NCBI GenBank assembly: GCA_001872985.1
Contig: MNYA01000157.1
Location: 1-7,452 of the forward strand
DNA length: 7,452 nt
Reading direction: 5' to 3'
From: a bacterium CG2_30_54_10
GTDB lineage: Bacteria > Muiribacteriota > Ozemobacteria > Ozemobacterales > Ozemobacteraceae
The position numbers and the translations under genes are program-made. The notes beneath the pieces were generated by a model that saw nothing but the letters and a program-made list of their open reading frames with translations, was not told where the DNA came from and searched no databases. Every line of letters starts with the position of its first letter. Position 1 is the stretch's first letter. Shown in pieces: positions 1-5,689 of this stretch.

Positions 1-100
1 GCACCGGAGGGCGCAAAGCGCCCGACCGCAGGGGATGAGCCTCGCGAATTTACTTCGCGAGGCGAAGGGGGGCGCGTGCCCCCCTTTATTGAGAAGTTAC
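1..100 (+). repeat. Hairpin-rich interspersed repeat, copy A (left end cut by window)
   Basis: Positions 6-100 match 5401-5495 (copy C1) at 93 of 95 bases, differing only at 30 (A/G) and 90 (T/C). The segment folds into three successive perfect hairpins: GGGCGC-AAA-GCGCCC (8-22), CCTCGCGAA-TTTAC-TTCGCGAGG (40-62) and a G-run/C-run stem around 66-85. It ends with TTATTGAGAAGTTAC (86-100), the inverse of the terminal motif GTAWC-NN-CTCAATAA found at the other units' ends. The left end lies outside the window. An open frame across it also exists in copy C1, because the DNA is repeated; I do not regard it as a gene. It sits upstream of the operon promoter. Confidence 0.88.
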
Positions 101-236
101 GAATTAATAATCGTTCCGAATTCGCACGCAGGGGCGACTGTCCGATCGCCCCAACGGCCATTCGTTCAGGCACGAAGGATTTTTTGGCGGCGGACGAACG
201 CAGATAAAAGCAGATTTGGCATGAAGTGATATCTTC
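101..236. other. Intergenic stretch without a gene
   Basis: I see no convincing coding region here. It lies between repeat copy A and the promoter at 237. GAATT at 101 and again at 119 flank an A/T-rich core that includes CGTTCCGAAT, a 10-mer also present in repeat unit C2 near 5558. The segment around 190-220 contains GAACGCAGATAAAAGCAGAT, which resembles a degenerate short repeat I have seen between genes in many bacterial genomes. That resemblance is from memory and has not been checked. Confidence 0.4.
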
Positions 237-265
237 TTGACTTGTACAATTCTCGGAAGTATACT
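237..265 (+). promoter_or_regulatory. Sigma70-type promoter for the operon
   Basis: A -35 box TTGACT (237-242) is followed by a 17-bp spacer and a -10 box TATACT (260-265), each one base off the E. coli consensus. The expected transcription start is near 271-273, giving a 5' leader of about 40 nt before the ATG at 312. It is the best promoter match I found in the window and lies directly upstream of the first gene of the tightly packed set, so it probably drives GNAT, luxE-like, luxC fusion and perhaps the isomerase gene. The use of a housekeeping sigma factor is inferred from sequence only. Confidence 0.75.
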
Positions 266-311
266 TCATTCGCTCCGATGCCCCATCCCTGCGCGGCACG
301 GAGGGTATTCG

Positions 312-1499
312 ATGCAAAGAATCACGCTTAAAGACGGACGAGAGGTTGACTTCAAGCCCGGCCAGGTGAAAGATATTCCGGGCATTGTTGATTTGTACAA
401 GCAAGTTTACCAAGGTCGCTATACGCTTCGCGAGGTTTCGGATCCGGTAATTCTCAAGCGAAAACTGGAAGACCCGAACTATTTTTGGACTTTGGCCTTT
501 ATCGGTGAAAGAATAGTCGGCTCGGTGATTTTCGCGATCGATCCGCTCAACAAGCTAGGAAAGTCTTATGCGGCCGTGGTTCTGGGGGAACTCCGAGGCC
601 AGGACGTGATGCGAACTATGGTTATGCAAGACTTGGAACGCCTTACCCAACGAACCCGGACATGCGACGTGGTTTATGCCACGACACGTACCGTCAGCGT
701 AGCGCCGCAGGTGGTTCTCGAGCACCTGGGCTTTCAGCCAATGGGTATTTTCCCCAATGTCCGGAAAGTCGAATCGTTCGAAACCCATGGTCTTGAGGTC
801 TTTTTTCGGAAGGCCAGCATGGAACTGCGCCGTAAAAGCCCGATTCTCGTGCCCGAGGTCCGGGAATTTTATGAGATCGTTCGTAGAGTCCTCGGTCTCG
901 AACCGTATCAGAAAGCCGAACTCCCGCTTTGCGACCCAAGGAAGATGGGTGATCCGATGCATTTCCAGGTCGAAAAGGATGAGAAAATGCTGCTGGAGCA
1001 ATTTGAAGAGAACCAGCAAGACGATCTCATGGACAAGGTTTTCTTTCCTTTCACGGAGCCCAATCTGTTGTTTCAAACGCCTGACAAATCGGTGGAGTTT
1101 TTTGTAAACTTCAACGAGGTCGATGGAAACGGCGTAATCATCGGCTACAAAGTCGGATCGAACGACCTGCGGCGATCTTTGATGTGGTTCTGCGAAGCCG
1201 CCTCGCTTTCCGGAATGCGTTACATCGAGCTGCTCGTCAATGCGTTCCGGCCCGATCTTCAGCGGATCGCGCTTGATGCCAGATTTCTGCCTTGCGCCTA
1301 TTTTCCGGCAATGAGGATGACGATTACCGGGGGAAGAGAGGATTACATCGTGTTTTCCCGGTCTTTCGAGAGCCTTGATTTCATGGAAATGAACCTCGTT
1401 TCGACCAACAGGAAATTTCTGGATGCCTTCATGAAATGTTGGTATGAGATGCTGGTCCGTTGTCAGCCTGACTTCGATGAGGGGTGGCGAATTGTCTGA
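312..1499 (+). CDS. GNAT-family N-acetyltransferase with a probable second GNAT-like half
   Basis: A 395-residue protein probably transferring an acyl group from acyl-CoA to an amine; the substrate is unknown. Residues ~12-165 look like a GNAT domain: beta strands around FWTLAFIGERIVGSVIFA (58-75), an acyl-CoA-binding loop VVLGELRGQDVM (89-100) fitting R/Q-x-x-G-x, and a closing segment EHLGFQPMGIFPNV (137-150). Residues ~215-350 may form a second, degenerate GNAT fold: LDARFLPCAYFPAMRM (321-336) followed by YIVFSRSF mirrors the end of the first domain (GFQPMGIFPNVRKV then EVFFRKAS), but I see no clear CoA loop there. The frame stays open upstream to a TTG at 237, but that codon is the promoter -35 box. 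ATG 312 has a strong ribosome binding site, GGAGGG (300-305), 6 nt away. The stop overlaps the start region of the LuxE-like gene, suggesting translational coupling. GNAT assignment is fairly sure; the second domain is inferred. Confidence 0.83.
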   Translation: MQRITLKDGREVDFKPGQVKDIPGIVDLYKQVYQGRYTLREVSDPVILKRKLEDPNYFWTLAFIGERIVGSVIFAIDPLNKLGKSYAAVVLGELRGQDVMRTMVMQDLERLTQRTRTCDVVYATTRTVSVAPQVVLEHLGFQPMGIFPNVRKVESFETHGLEVFFRKASMELRRKSPILVPEVREFYEIVRRVLGLEPYQKAELPLCDPRKMGDPMHFQVEKDEKMLLEQFEENQQDDLMDKVFFPFTEPNLLFQTPDKSVEFFVNFNEVDGNGVIIGYKVGSNDLRRSLMWFCEAASLSGMRYIELLVNAFRPDLQRIALDARFLPCAYFPAMRMTITGGREDYIVFSRSFESLDFMEMNLVSTNRKFLDAFMKCWYEMLVRCQPDFDEGWRIV

Positions 1500-2619
1500 A
1501 AAAAAACCGTTCGAACAAAGCGGCCGACTTTTCGCAATCGCCGAAGCGTTTTCTCATTCGCCAAAAACTGATGATATTTTTGATGATTCGATGATGGAAT
1601 CATTAAAATGGCACATTGAAGGGTGTCCCGATTTCAAGGCTTTCCTTGCGCGGAAGGGCGTTTTCCCCGATTCCCTCCCGATCCCCCCCGAAGAAATCCC
1701 CCCGATGTTCGTTTCAATTTTCAAGGAACATCGGCTGATTTCGATCCCGGAAGAAGAAATCAAGATCGAGCTGACCTCCTCTGGAACGGGCGGACAGCGT
1801 AGCGCAATCGTTCTCGACGAGCGTTCCTATCGACGGATCCTACAAATTGTTGATAATATTTTCGGCTCCATGGATCTGATCGATCGCGAGGAATCGGTTA
1901 ATTATCTCTGCTTCACCTACGATCCTCGGGTTGCGAAAAACGTGGGAACTGCCTTTTCCGACAAGATCCTTACGGGCTTGACCCGGCGAAAACGCGTTTT
2001 TTACGCCCTCAGTTGGAATGAGACCACTCGAAGCTTTGAGTTCGACCTCGAATCGACGGTGAAAAAACTTCTTCGGTTCGCCGCCCTTCCGGAGCCGGTC
2101 AGGATTCTCGGGTTTCCAGCCCACTTATGGCAGGTGTGCAATGCCCTTGAAAAATGCGGAAAAAAACTGAGTTTGGGTCCGCGCTCGTTCGTCATTACAG
2201 GCGGAGGCTGGAAGGTCGATAAAAACCAGGAAGTCACGAAGGAAATTTTCGCCGAGAAAGTCTGCCGAACGCTTGGTTTTCCGAAAGAAAACCTTCGAGA
2301 CAGCTACGGAATGGTTGAGCACGGGATACCTTATGTAGACTGTGAATACGGGCGATTGCATGTTCCGATTTATGCCAGAGCCAGGGTCGTGGATCCCGAA
2401 ACCTTGAGCCCTTTGCCACACGGCAGCCGTGGGTTGTTGCATCTGATGTCTCCATACCTTTCCAGCTATCCTTCGATTTCACTTCTAACCACGGATCTTG
2501 CCGTGGTCGAATCCGGTTGCCCTTGTGAAAGGCCAGGCGACACACTCCGCATTCTCGGCAGGGCGGGTCTGGCTAAACACAAAGGCTGCGCCATCAACGC
2601 TCTCGAATTGATCAAGTGA
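1492..2619 (+). CDS. Acyl-protein synthetase, LuxE family
   Basis: LuxE enzymes activate a fatty or other carboxylic acid with ATP to acyl-AMP, take the acyl group onto a cysteine near the C-terminus and pass it to LuxC. The 375-residue length fits the family (about 370-380). Visible motifs: adenylation loop TSSGTGG (95-101), GGGW (237-240), YGMVEHG (272-278) like the Y-G-x-T-E motif of adenylate-forming enzymes, and TTDL (333-336) at the expected hinge aspartate. Cys366 in HKGCAIN, ten residues from the end, matches the placement of the acyl-accepting cysteine of luminous-bacterial LuxE. I chose TTG 1492 because GAGGGG (1479-1484) lies 7 nt upstream; in-frame ATGs at 1477 and 1444 lack a ribosome binding site. 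It overlaps the GNAT stop by 8 bases. A run of eight A (1499-1506) sits in codons 3-5. The family is clear; substrate is not. No luciferase genes are nearby, so light production is unlikely. Confidence 0.88.
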   Translation: MSEKKPFEQSGRLFAIAEAFSHSPKTDDIFDDSMMESLKWHIEGCPDFKAFLARKGVFPDSLPIPPEEIPPMFVSIFKEHRLISIPEEEIKIELTSSGTGGQRSAIVLDERSYRRILQIVDNIFGSMDLIDREESVNYLCFTYDPRVAKNVGTAFSDKILTGLTRRKRVFYALSWNETTRSFEFDLESTVKKLLRFAALPEPVRILGFPAHLWQVCNALEKCGKKLSLGPRSFVITGGGWKVDKNQEVTKEIFAEKVCRTLGFPKENLRDSYGMVEHGIPYVDCEYGRLHVPIYARARVVDPETLSPLPHGSRGLLHLMSPYLSSYPSISLLTTDLAVVESGCPCERPGDTLRILGRAGLAKHKGCAINALELIK

Positions 2620-2635
2620 GGTGAGGGCGCCGTGA

Positions 2636-2771
2636 GTAACAGCTCAATAATTTTCGGGAAACATCGAAGCGACTCGGAGCGTGCAAAGCGTCCCTCCGCA
2701 AGGAGTGAGAGGCGCGAATTCACTTCGCGCGTCGAGAGCGGGTGCGTATCCCTTCCTTTTGAGGAGGTATC
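2636..2771 (+). repeat. Interspersed repeat, copy B (diverged), in the luxE-luxC gap
   Basis: This 136-bp unit fills nearly the whole gap between the LuxE-like and LuxC-fusion genes. It starts GTAACAGCTCAATAATT, matching the start of unit C1 (GTATCAGCTCAATAATT), and ends TTTTGAGGAGGTATC, an imperfect inverse of the terminal motif. The middle keeps the architecture of copies A and C1 with many substitutions: GCGCGAA-TTCAC-TTCGCGC is still a perfect 7-bp hairpin, and CTCC-GCAA-GGAG forms a small one. CGTGA occurs just left of it (2631-2635) and again at 2774-2778, across the GTG start, possibly a remnant of a target duplication. It is clearly older or less constrained than A and C1. Confidence 0.8.
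2762..2768 (+). promoter_or_regulatory. Ribosome binding site formed by the end of repeat B
   Basis: AGGAGGT is a near-perfect Shine-Dalgarno sequence 6 nt before the GTG start at 2775, and it decides that start. It lies inside the right terminal motif of repeat B (2757-2771). Copies A and C1 have GAGAAGTT at the same place, so the strong site arose from, or was kept by, changes specific to copy B. Confidence 0.8.
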
Positions 2772-2774
2772 ATC

Positions 2775-5357
2775 GTGATAGGGTTTTCCTTTGCCTTCGG
2801 CCACAAGGTTCGGGAAGCAGCCCCTAAGGGCGATGCGCTGGCTTCTCTTTTACTTGAAGCGAAGGCCGCAGCCAGGCGAGCAGCGCAGGCGCCGCCAGAG
2901 GGGATCCTGAATGTTCTTGATGCGGCCTCGCGTGCCTGGGCTGACCCCGCCAATTTGATTCGCATTAAAGCCCTTGATGAGCTTCCCGAGCGGATCGGCT
3001 TCAGCCCGGCAATGGTCGAGAAAGGCATAAACGCTGTTGCATGGCTTTGTTCCCGGAAAAGTATCGAGAGAAGATTGCATGGCGAACTTGGCGGTAAACA
3101 GCTCCGGGGGTGCTGGGTCCCGCGTTCGGGTCTCAACCACGAGTTGAGAGTCGTTCCGCGGGGGGTGGTCGTTCATCTTGCCGCTGGAAATGTATTCGTC
3201 GGCGCTGTTGACAGCCTTGTATCGGGAATTATCACCGGAAACGCCAACCTTCTGAAAATGTCGAGAGTTGACTTGGTTTTTCCGGTTTTGTTTCTGGAAA
3301 GCTTGCGCGAATGCGACCCTCTTGGGCTGGTATGGCCCAATCAGGCGGCCCTACACTGGAAGGGCGGAGACCGCGAAATCGAAGACCGGCTTTTAACAGA
3401 TGATTTCACGGTGGTTTTCTGGGGAGGCAAGGAAGCCCTTGCTTCGGTAAGGTCGCGCATCGGGCCCAACACCAGGCTGATTGAAAATGGGCCCAGGTTC
3501 TCATTCGCCGCCACCGAAGGGGATTTTTTGTCCGCCGCCATGGGGCCGGCGATGGTGCATGGTCTCGCTAACGATCTCTGCATCTGGGATCAGCAAGCTT
3601 GCTCCTCTCCGCAGGTGGTTTATGTTGTCGGTGGCGATCGCCGGGTTGTTTTCAAACTGATGGATCGCCTGGCTCCCGAACTTGACCGCCTTTCGAAGGA
3701 ACTTCCCTTGGGGCCGCTGACGTTCGATGAGAAGGTGGAGATCAGGCGTGTCCGGGAACTGGCCTTGATGGCTGAGGTCAAAGGCCATGGCCGGATCGTC
3801 TGCCCGGAGCGTTTCGACTATTCCCTGATTTACGAATCAGATCCGGCGTTCAAGGTTTCCTGCCTCAACCGGACGCTTTTCTTCAAATATGTTTCCAGCT
3901 TTGAAGATCTTTTGAGGGAAGTCCAGCCTGTCGGCAAGTTTCTCCAGACGGTGGGTTTGGAGGTTTCCTCGGATCGTCGCGAGGTCTGGGAAACGGGGTT
4001 GCTGGGCCTCGGAGTAAAACGCTTGACCGAATGGGGCGGCATGAGCCAGGGGAGCGATGGAGCTCCACACGAAGGAGGGTTTCTGCTCGCCGATCTGGTT
4101 GAATGGGTAGACCGGGAGCATGTTTCCGAAACCAGAATCGACCGAATGCTTTTAGAGATTCAGGCGTCCCCCTTCTACCGAAAAATACTTGAAAAGAAGT
4201 CAGGTGAACGGATTCCCTTCGACGAGATTCCGCTGCTAGACCGGGAAACGCTGTATGCAAATTCCCCTCCGGTTTCTAACGACATTTTCACCGGTCCGTT
4301 GACGGATGCCTATATTTATGCATCCGGCGGAACCACCGGAGAACCCAAGTTCGCCGTCTATTCAAATCAGGAATACCGCACCGCCACCGATATTCTGGGC
4401 TTCATTTACAAGACCGCCGGCCTGGAGCCTGAGGATGTGGTAGGCAACCTGTTCATCGCGGGTTACCTCTGGACAAGCTTCAATGTTGCGGGAAGAGCTT
4501 TGGAAAATATCGGCTGTCTGAATCTTCCGATCGGGGGAGCCACCGATTTCGAACATGTGATCAAGTATCTCGAAACGTTTAAGGCGACGGCGGTTGTGGG
4601 GCTTCCCTCGATCATCGTGAAGCTTGCGGAGGAAGTTCGCAGGCTGAAATCCGCCCTTCGCATCCGTAAAATCCTGTATGGGGGCGAGCATTTGCGGCCG
4701 CAGACCGCCGAATTCCTCAAGCAGGCTCTGGGAACCGAATGGATCCGATCGGCCGGATACGCATGTGTTGACACCGGGCCAATCGGCTTTCAGTGCAAAC
4801 ATCTCAGCGGGGCTTTCCATCATATTCTCGAAGATTACCAGCATGTTGAGATCCTCCATCAGGTTGATTTTCGACCATGTTCGGCCGGGGATCCGGGCGA
4901 GATCGTGGCCACCAACCTGAACCGTGTACTTATGCCGGTTCTCCGCTACCGGACCGGGGATCTCGGAAAGTGGGTCCCCCGGGCCGAGTGTCCATGCGGA
5001 TTTCGAGGCCAAACATTCGAACTTCTCGGGCGGTGCGACGATTTGTTGGTTATCGGCGGAATTAACCTGCTTCCCCCTGACCTGGCCGCCGGGTTGTCGA
5101 AACTCCCGAATGTCAGCCCGAATTTCCAGGTAGTTGCAAGATTGGATAAAGGCCATGACGTGCTGGTTTTGCGGCTGGAGGCCGAAACGCCGGTTCCCGA
5201 CAGCGCTGTTGTGAAAGCTCTGGTGGAAGCAAATTACAAGCTTTCCACGGCCCTGAAGGACGATCGGCTCCGCCTTGAAATCGAATGGCATTCCCCCGGG
5301 AAGATTCCCCGCAACGCAAGAACCGGCAAGTTGAAGGCCGTGGTTGATGAACGATGA
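2775..5357 (+). CDS. LuxC-family acyl reductase fused to a PaaK-like adenylate-forming domain
   Basis: An 860-residue two-domain protein. Residues ~1-450 are a near full-length LuxC reductase, which takes an acyl group onto a cysteine and reduces it with NAD(P)H to an aldehyde. Cys276 in DQQACSSP is the LuxC/aldehyde-dehydrogenase nucleophile, and PRGVVVHLAAGNVFVGAVDS (128-147) fits the cofactor fold. The LuxC part closes with DLVEWVDREH (440-449). Residues ~451-860 resemble phenylacetate-CoA ligase: phosphate loop YASGGTTGEPK (515-525), CKHLSGAFHHILEDY (674-688), YRTGDLG (725-731), CPCG (739-742), LLGRCDDLLVIGG (750-762), and a C-terminal TGKLK whose Lys852 is a candidate catalytic lysine. 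The domain could make acyl-AMP or acyl-CoA and hand it to its own reductase. LuxC is normally a separate protein working with separate LuxE; here LuxE is also present just upstream. GTG 2775 is fixed by AGGAGGT at 2762. The stop lies inside the 9-bp repeat bordering the next element. Domain calls are firm; order of acyl transfer is inferred. Confidence 0.9.
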   Translation: MIGFSFAFGHKVREAAPKGDALASLLLEAKAAARRAAQAPPEGILNVLDAASRAWADPANLIRIKALDELPERIGFSPAMVEKGINAVAWLCSRKSIERRLHGELGGKQLRGCWVPRSGLNHELRVVPRGVVVHLAAGNVFVGAVDSLVSGIITGNANLLKMSRVDLVFPVLFLESLRECDPLGLVWPNQAALHWKGGDREIEDRLLTDDFTVVFWGGKEALASVRSRIGPNTRLIENGPRFSFAATEGDFLSAAMGPAMVHGLANDLCIWDQQACSSPQVVYVVGGDRRVVFKLMDRLAPELDRLSKELPLGPLTFDEKVEIRRVRELALMAEVKGHGRIVCPERFDYSLIYESDPAFKVSCLNRTLFFKYVSSFEDLLREVQPVGKFLQTVGLEVSSDRREVWETGLLGLGVKRLTEWGGMSQGSDGAPHEGGFLLADLVEWVDREHVSETRIDRMLLEIQASPFYRKILEKKSGERIPFDEIPLLDRETLYANSPPVSNDIFTGPLTDAYIYASGGTTGEPKFAVYSNQEYRTATDILGFIYKTAGLEPEDVVGNLFIAGYLWTSFNVAGRALENIGCLNLPIGGATDFEHVIKYLETFKATAVVGLPSIIVKLAEEVRRLKSALRIRKILYGGEHLRPQTAEFLKQALGTEWIRSAGYACVDTGPIGFQCKHLSGAFHHILEDYQHVEILHQVDFRPCSAGDPGEIVATNLNRVLMPVLRYRTGDLGKWVPRAECPCGFRGQTFELLGRCDDLLVIGGINLLPPDLAAGLSKLPNVSPNFQVVARLDKGHDVLVLRLEAETPVPDSAVVKALVEANYKLSTALKDDRLRLEIEWHSPGKIPRNARTGKLKAVVDER

Positions 5358-5360
5358 TTG

Positions 5361-5495
5361 GTATCAGCTCAATAATTCGTGGGAAGAATGTAGGCAGACT
5401 GGAGGGCGCAAAGCGCCCGACCGCGGGGGATGAGCCTCGCGAATTTACTTCGCGAGGCGAAGGGGGGCGCGTGCCCCCCTTTATCGAGAAGTTAC
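5361..5495 (+). repeat. Repeat unit C1 (three-hairpin unit, near-identical to copy A)
   Basis: The right 95 bases match copy A at 93 positions, and the left end matches copy B. It begins GTATCAGCTCAATAA and ends TTATCGAGAAGTTAC, imperfect inverse ends agreeing at 11 of 15 positions. Three perfect hairpins follow one another: GGGCGC-AAA-GCGCCC (5403-5417), CCTCGCGAA-TTTAC-TTCGCGAGG (5435-5457), and a 9-bp stem of a G run against a C run (5460-5481) followed by a few T. In the operon transcript this would be a strongly folded spacer. The last hairpin could slow polymerase, but its T tail is too poor for a good terminator. Confidence 0.88.
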
Positions 5496-5652
5496 GCATC
5501 TGCTCAAAAAGAAGGGGCATTAGCTGATTCTCAATATGATGCGAGATTCTTTACATTCGTTCCGAATGACAAACGACGCTGTCATTTCGACCGAAGAGAG
5601 AAATTCCTTGCGCCAGGAATCATTGAGTCTCCCCGAATTATTGAGTAGATAC
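5496..5652 (+). repeat. Repeat unit C2, abutting C1, with a long internal palindrome
   Basis: This 157-bp unit begins exactly where C1 ends. Its left end GCATCTGCTCAAAAAGAAGG matches the complement of its right end (GTATCTACTCAATAATTCGG), about 16 of 22 positions over the full end, so it has its own inverted ends from the same motif family. Inside, 5541-5571 and 5580-5612 form a long imperfect palindrome centred near 5575, with GAATGACA on the left and TGTCATTTC on the right. From memory, GTCATTNCGA palindromes of this sort recur between genes in several phyla; I could not check this. An open frame through C1 and C2 is not judged a gene. Confidence 0.72.
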
Positions 5653-5689
5653 CGATGATTGATGAAGGGCGATTGATAAAGGGTGATTC

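Larger units (their letters stand above)
5361..5652 (+). mobile_element. Composite MITE-like insertion (units C1+C2) with 9-bp target duplication
   Basis: The 292-bp segment has terminal inverted repeats: left GTATCAGCTCAATAATTCG (5361-5379), and right, read on the complement of 5634-5652, GTATCTACTCAATAATTCG, differing at two positions. It is bordered by an exact direct repeat CGATGATTG at 5352-5360 and 5653-5661. There is no transposase gene, so any movement would depend on an enzyme elsewhere. Removing the element and one duplicate leaves the preceding stop about 31 bp from the next start. The right flank is rich in GATTGA-like words, so the 9-bp repeat is strong but not absolute evidence of transposition. 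Confidence 0.75.

Noticed and set aside
35..229. Open frame of 64 codons in repeat A, whose first residues recur in a frame at 5430-5648
   Set aside because: The shared residues come from the repeated hairpin DNA; the frames diverge right after the repeat end, lack ribosome binding sites and cross palindromes.
237..311. Upstream extension of the GNAT gene to TTG 237
   Set aside because: The codon coincides with the -35 box of a good promoter, no ribosome binding site precedes it, and ATG 312 has GGAGGG at ideal spacing.
4362..5291. Long reverse-strand open frame (309 codons) opposite the PaaK-like domain
   Set aside because: It lies wholly inside a gene with strong domain motifs on the + strand, has no recognisable motifs of its own and is a typical antisense shadow.
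312..5357. Bioluminescence (lux) operon
   Set aside because: LuxE and LuxC families are present, but luxA, luxB and luxD are absent, and LuxC is fused to an unrelated PaaK-like domain, so light production is not supported.
5460..5485. Third hairpin of unit C1 as an intrinsic terminator
   Set aside because: The stem is strong, but it is followed only by TTTAT, and the same hairpin occurs in copy A; polymerase slowing is possible, efficient termination is not supported.
5361..5652. CRISPR array or tandem repeat array
   Set aside because: The units occur as single or paired elements with inverted ends and internal palindromes, without evenly spaced direct repeats and unique spacers.
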